Source of the DNA: Bacteroidales bacterium
GTDB lineage: Bacteria; Bacteroidota; Bacteroidia; Bacteroidales; UBA932
Direction of reading: 5' to 3'
NCBI GenBank assembly: GCA_012522855.1
Contig: JAAYJQ010000026.1
Coordinates: 1-54,747, forward strand
Length of the DNA: 54,747 bases
Shown here: positions 50,824-54,747 of the stretch, in pieces
Layout of the letters: every line of letters begins with the position of its first letter
Position numbering within the stretch: the first letter of the stretch is position 1
The notes under the pieces: model-generated
The model's database searches: none
What the model was told of the DNA's origin: nothing
What the model saw: the letters and a program-made list of their open reading frames with translations, nothing else
Made by a program: the position numbers and the translations under genes

Positions 50824-52418
50824 ATGCTCAAACCAAAGAATAGATATCTGCTGATGACCGCGCTCGCGGCCGGTACTGCAGGAACCGGAAATGCGGCAGG
50901 AACGTCAAGGCCTAACGTCAAACGACCCAACGTCATATTCATCTTGATGGACGATGCCGGACACGGCGATTTCGGATGTTACGGCCAGACCCGTACCGAA
51001 ACGCCGAACATCGATGCGCTCGCTCGCAGCGGCATTCTGTTCACGGACATGAGCACTGCAAGCGCCCTTTCAGCACCTTCGAGATGCGCGCTCTTGACCG
51101 GTCAGCACACCGGGCATTCTCAGATCCGCGACAACAAGGAAGGTGTGAACGTCCCGCCGGGCAGCAACATCTGGGACTACCGCGCAGTTGACATGGATCC
51201 TACCCTCGAAGGTCAGGCAGAAATGGCTCCGGGCACGCAGACGCTGGGCACGCTGATGCAGAAAGCGGGCTACACGACGGCAATGATCGGCAAATGGGGG
51301 CTCGGCGGACCGGCCTCCGAGAGCGTTCCTTGGAAGATGGGCTTCGACTATTACTACGGCTGCCTCTGTCAAAGAGTCGCCCACAACCATTATCCTCAAT
51401 ATTTCTGGGAGAACGACAAGAAGGTCTACCTCAACCCGAATGCTCCGGTTCCGGGCACGGCGCTTGACGAAGGCGCCGACCCGCTCGACCGGCGCAACTA
51501 TGAAAAGTACCGCGGCAACGGAGTCTACGGACCGGACGCGATGTACGAAAGGATCCTGAACTTCATCGGTGGGAACGACGAGAAACCTTTCTTCCTGATG
51601 TGGACAACAACGCTCCCGCATTCGCCGCTTCAGGCCCCGAAGGAATGGGTAGACTACTACGTCCAGAAGTTCGGCGACGAGTCTCCTTACAATGGTGAAT
51701 ATTTCGTCGGCCAATGGCCGCACAACTATTTCCCGTGCCGCTATCCTAACGCGACCTACGCCGCGATGATCGGTTACTTCGACTGGCAAGTTGGCCAGCT
51801 GGTCGAGGAACTTAAAAATAAGGGCTTATACGACAACACGCTCATTATACTCACATCCGACAACGGACCTGCGAACAACGCTTCATCTCCGACCTCGTGG
51901 TTCGACAGCGCCTATCCGTGGCGCTGCGGAAAGGGTTGGGCCAAGTCGACCGTCCAGGAAGGAGGATTGCGAATGCCGTTCATCGTCTCATGGCCGAAGG
52001 TCGTGAAGGAAGGCCGTGTCAGCAACCACACAGGCTCGCTCGTGGACATCATGCCGACGCTCGCCGAACTGGCCGGCGTCGAGGCTCCGACCCATGACGG
52101 AATCTCCATCCTTCCGACCATCAAGGGCAAGGAGAAGAGGCAGAAGAAACATGAATATCTCTACTGGGAGGCGCCTTTCGGCAGAGGCCTTGTCTCCGTC
52201 CGAATCGGGAATTGGAAAGGCATCATCAGAGATGTCAAAAGAGGGGCAACCGCGACATGGAGCTCTACGATGTCTCTGTACCCGGCAAGACCGTGGAGAA
52301 CAGTGAGAACAACGTCGCTGCCAAGCATCCGGAGATTGTCGCCAGGATGTGGGAGATCATCAGGGAGACTCATTCCACACCTGCCGACCCGGACTATGAC
52401 ATCCCGATTCTCAATTAA
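50824..52418 (+). CDS. Ser-type sulfatase with a frameshift near its 3' end
   Basis: Start ATG 50824 (MLKPKNRYLLMTALAAGTAG, signal-like). Sulfatase S1 motifs: NVIFILMDDAGHGDFGCYGQ, Ser-type SAPSR in SALSAPSRCALLTG, GKWGLGGP and LTSDNGPANN. Around 52236-52246 (CAAAAGAGGGGCAAC) the reading frame changes. In the first frame the protein ends in an Arg-rich tail at 52428. In the next frame it continues normally as GNRDMELYDVSVPGKTVENS to VARMWEIIRETHSTP, stopping at 52418. This is a one-base loss (or two-base gain) in a homopolymer-rich stretch: a real mutation, or a sequencing error. The active site is upstream, so some activity could remain. It needs anSME, not seen here. Confidence 0.85.
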
Positions 52419-53683
52419 TCAACAGTAACGCTAGGCAATACCCTGCTGCCGCTCGGGTTTTCAATCCGGGAAGCAAGCGCGGAGGCGGCGACATACCCCA
52501 TGGACCAAGCAGCCTGAAGGTTGAAGCCGCCGGTGATGCCGTCGACGTCAAGGGCCTCTCCTGCGAAATAAAGCCCGAGATGAGCACGGCATTCGAGGGT
52601 GTTGAGCGAAACGTTCGAGAGCGCGACGCCACCGCAGGTGACGAATTCCGCTTTGTAGCGGTATTTCCCGCGAATCTCGTATTCGTCGTGGATCAGCAGG
52701 CCTGCAAGCCGGTTCAAGTTCTTCGTGCCGGTCTCCCCCCATCGGACGCCCGGTTTCAAGCCGGCTTTCGCGATCAGATATTCCCAGAGACGGGCGGGGA
52801 TTTCCTCCGGTCCGGCTGCAAGCACAGTCTTCCGGGGATGCTCCCCTGCCTGCTCGAACAGCCGCGCCCGGACTTCGGCTTCGTCCGCATCTCCGAACCA
52901 GTTGACGGCCAGACGGCCGCCGTAGGCATGTTCGGCGAGGTGACGGGCTGCGTAGGAGGAAAGTTTGATAATAGCAGGGCCGCTGAAGCCGAAATGGGTC
53001 ACCAAAAGCGGTCCTGATCCCTGGAAGCGCGTGCCGGCCAATTTGACAAGGGTGTTCTGAACGACCAGCCCCGTCCGCTTCCGCAAGGCTTCGTCCGCCA
53101 CATTCAGGGCGAAGAGCGAAGGGACAGGAGGAACGATATCAAGTCCGAGTGCATCCAGCATCGTCAATCCATCGGGCTTCGGACTCCCGCCTGTCGTTAC
53201 CACTACAGCATCCGCGTCAAAGGGCATTCCTGAACCGAAATGAATCCGGAATCCGATCGGTTCCAAGGCTTCGATCCGGACGACACGGTGCCCGCACCGT
53301 ACCGGAATATCATGCCGGCGCAGCAGGCGCGTCAGTGTTCGGACAATCTCGCCCGCATCCTGAGAAGCCGGAAAGACGCATTGATCTTCTTGCACGGTGA
53401 GCGCGACCCCTTCCGCTTCGAACCAGCGGCAAAGGTCCGCATGGTCGAAGACAGACAGGACCCGCTTCATCAGGCGTTCTCCACGGGGATAGACGGCAGC
53501 GAGACGCCCCACCTCCGCGAAGGTGTTCGTCAAGTTGCAACGGCCGCCTCCGGTAACGGCAACCTTCGCGAGCGGAGACCGGTTCGCCTCGAAGAGCGTC
53601 ACATTGACAGAAGGCGACAGACGTTTGAGATGGATGGCGCAGAAGCATCCTGCCGCCCCGGCCCCGATGATTGCCACGTTCAT
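52415..53683 (-). CDS. YhiN/HI0933-family FAD-dependent oxidoreductase
   Basis: 422 residues. N-terminal dinucleotide fold VAIIGAGAAGCFCAIHLKRL, family motif KVAVTGGGRCNLTN, DALGLDIVPPVPSLFALNV, GPLLVTHFGFSGPA, and C-terminal FVTCGGVALSNVS and LYFAGEALDVDGITGGFNLQ, AAWSMGY: all hallmarks of the HI0933/BaiN flavoprotein family. These cytoplasmic enzymes bind FAD; substrates are mostly unknown, and one relative (BaiN) works in bile-acid modification. A -7 element TATTTTTG (53709-53702 on the minus strand) lies 18 bases upstream. The 3' end overlaps the restored sulfatase frame by 4 bases. Confidence 0.92.
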   Translation of the reverse strand: MNVAIIGAGAAGCFCAIHLKRLSPSVNVTLFEANRSPLAKVAVTGGGRCNLTNTFAEVGRLAAVYPRGERLMKRVLSVFDHADLCRWFEAEGVALTVQEDQCVFPASQDAGEIVRTLTRLLRRHDIPVRCGHRVVRIEALEPIGFRIHFGSGMPFDADAVVVTTGGSPKPDGLTMLDALGLDIVPPVPSLFALNVADEALRKRTGLVVQNTLVKLAGTRFQGSGPLLVTHFGFSGPAIIKLSSYAARHLAEHAYGGRLAVNWFGDADEAEVRARLFEQAGEHPRKTVLAAGPEEIPARLWEYLIAKAGLKPGVRWGETGTKNLNRLAGLLIHDEYEIRGKYRYKAEFVTCGGVALSNVSLNTLECRAHLGLYFAGEALDVDGITGGFNLQAAWSMGYVAASALASRIENPSGSRVLPSVTVD

Positions 53684-53701
53684 AAGAATCGATCGTTTTT
53701 A

Positions 53702-53709
53702 CAAAAATA
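53702..53709 (-). promoter_or_regulatory. -7 promoter element of the flavoprotein gene
   Basis: Minus-strand TATTTTTG fits TAnnTTTG, 18 bases before the ATG at 53683. Confidence 0.55.
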
Positions 53710-53866
53710 GGCAAATATTCAGATGAAACCTTCCCGGAATCCCCTTTCACTTCCTGCCCGCGGTGCGATTGGTCCATTTCCGATAGAAACGGATTGATTA
53801 TTCCGCCTGAATTCAAGAAAAATAATGTATTATTGCAAACGACACAACTAGCAAAAACACTGTATG

Positions 53867-54747
53867 ATGAAACGCAAACTTCTACTCTGGACAACTGCCC
53901 TCACCCTGATCTGCGCGTATGCGACTGCTCAAGAGAACGCCGTAATCAAAATCGATACGGACAGAACCATCGGAAGCGTCGATCCCCGCCTCTTCGGAAG
54001 TTTCTCCGAACACCTCGGACAAGGGATCTACGGAGGAATCTACGATCCAGGCTCGAGCCAGAGTGACGAGGAAGGATTCCGCAAGGATGTGATCGCGCAC
54101 ACCCGCGATCTCGGCATTTCGGTGATCCGCTGGCCGGGCGGCAATTTCGTGTCGGGCTATCACTGGGAAGACGGAATCGGTGATCCGGCGCAGCGTCCCA
54201 CGCGGATCGATCTTGCCTGGGGCGGACGAGAAAGCAACCGGGTCGGCACCGATGAGTTCGTGAAGTTCGCCCGCAAAGCCGGAGTTGAATCCTATTTCTG
54301 CGTCAACCTGGGTACCGGTTCTTTAGACGAAGCCCGGAACTGGGTGGAATACTGCAACGTCGACAAGGGAACCTACTATTCAGACCTGCGACGCAAGAAC
54401 GGCTCCGAGGAGGCTCACAAGATTATCTACTGGGGCTTGGGAAACGAGGTGGACGGTCCCTGGCAGATGGGGCACAAGTCACCGGAAGAATATGCCAAGG
54501 TTGCCATCGAAACGGCAAAACTGATGCGCTGGATCGACGGTGACATCAAGCTGGTCGCCAGCGGATCGAGCAATTACAGCGCGGACTGGAACCTCTGGAA
54601 CAGGACTGTTCTGGATCAGATGTACAACTACATTGACTACATTTCGCTGCACCATTATTCCCACAACAATAGCGATTACCTCACCTACCTGACCAACACG
54701 ATCGAAGTGGAGGATTACATCCGGATCGTGGAGCAGCAGATCAAGGA
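53867..54747 (+). CDS. GH51-like alpha-L-arabinofuranosidase, 3' end cut by window
   Basis: The frame is open from ATG 53867 (or the adjacent ATG 53864) to the window end, giving 293 residues so far; full GH51 proteins are about 500-650. Signal peptide MKRKLLLWTTALTLICAYATAQ. GH51 features: IGSVDPRLFGSFSEHLGQGI, YGGIYDP, LGISVIRWPGGNFVSGYHWE, DGIG, RPTRIDLAWGGRESNRVG, then WGLGNEVDGPWQMG with the acid/base Glu, and YISLHHY. The catalytic nucleophile Glu lies beyond the end. It removes alpha-L-arabinofuranose from arabinan or arabinoxylan. With GH127 this gives the organism two arabinose-releasing enzymes. Confidence 0.92.
   Translation, partial: MKRKLLLWTTALTLICAYATAQENAVIKIDTDRTIGSVDPRLFGSFSEHLGQGIYGGIYDPGSSQSDEEGFRKDVIAHTRDLGISVIRWPGGNFVSGYHWEDGIGDPAQRPTRIDLAWGGRESNRVGTDEFVKFARKAGVESYFCVNLGTGSLDEARNWVEYCNVDKGTYYSDLRRKNGSEEAHKIIYWGLGNEVDGPWQMGHKSPEEYAKVAIETAKLMRWIDGDIKLVASGSSNYSADWNLWNRTVLDQMYNYIDYISLHHYSHNNSDYLTYLTNTIEVEDYIRIVEQQIK

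Overview
The window comes from a member of the Bacteroidota, most likely a gut or rumen Bacteroidales. The evidence is a SusC/SusD pair, BACON-domain and DUF4838 lipoproteins, Ser-type sulfatases, a BtuG-BtuB vitamin B12 uptake pair behind a cobalamin riboswitch, and repeated -7 promoter elements of the form TAnnTTTG, the Bacteroidota sigma consensus. No rRNA, tRNA or CRISPR array was seen.

Base composition is patchy. About 0.5-11 kb and 19.8-25.4 kb are clearly AT-richer than the rest and look like acquired or accessory DNA; 25.4-54.7 kb is GC-richer and carries ordinary carbohydrate and vitamin uptake genes.

1-8 kb: a transposase remnant, then a compact minus-strand operon running 8038 to 532. 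It encodes a J-domain-like protein with a C-terminal CFI-box, a membrane-anchored coiled-coil protein, a divergent Hsp70, a Ser/Thr kinase-like domain fused to an AAA+ ATPase (the kinase catalytic Asp is replaced), and a TerB-like protein. This chaperone/kinase/TerB cluster is the best candidate in the window for a poorly described system. 8-11.5 kb: fragments of a LytTR regulator, an esterase and a Fic-like protein surround an intact AbiEi/AbiEii type IV toxin-antitoxin pair.

11.5-19.7 kb: two arrays of a 75-bp structured tandem repeat bracket an esterase, an exported nitroreductase and an exported ABM-domain protein. Then come a vWA-domain protein, two unknown proteins, a GH127 beta-L-arabinofuranosidase and a small coiled-coil protein. 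19.7-25.4 kb: a probable small RNA, a DUF3800 protein, a NERD nuclease-like protein, an IS200 relic, a PPC-repeat lipoprotein and an OmpA-family protein, mixed with fossil pieces of genes that are intact elsewhere in the window (DUF134-NifX, GH127) and a PIN-domain fragment.

25.4-36 kb: an operon of DUF134-NifX, SGNH hydrolase and metallo-beta-lactamase-fold protein preceded by a 20-bp palindrome; riboswitch-btuG-btuB; carbonic anhydrase; DUF4838 lipoprotein; NrtR-like Nudix protein; and an orphan Vsr endonuclease. 36-54.7 kb: a glycan/phosphoester utilisation region. A GDPD-family phosphodiesterase and sulfatase converge on a minus-strand operon (phosphoesterase, SusC, SusD, BACON lipoprotein). 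These are followed by a NahK-like sugar kinase, a CBM9-like protein, a second, apparently frameshifted sulfatase, a YhiN-type flavoprotein and the 5' part of a GH51 arabinofuranosidase cut by the window end.
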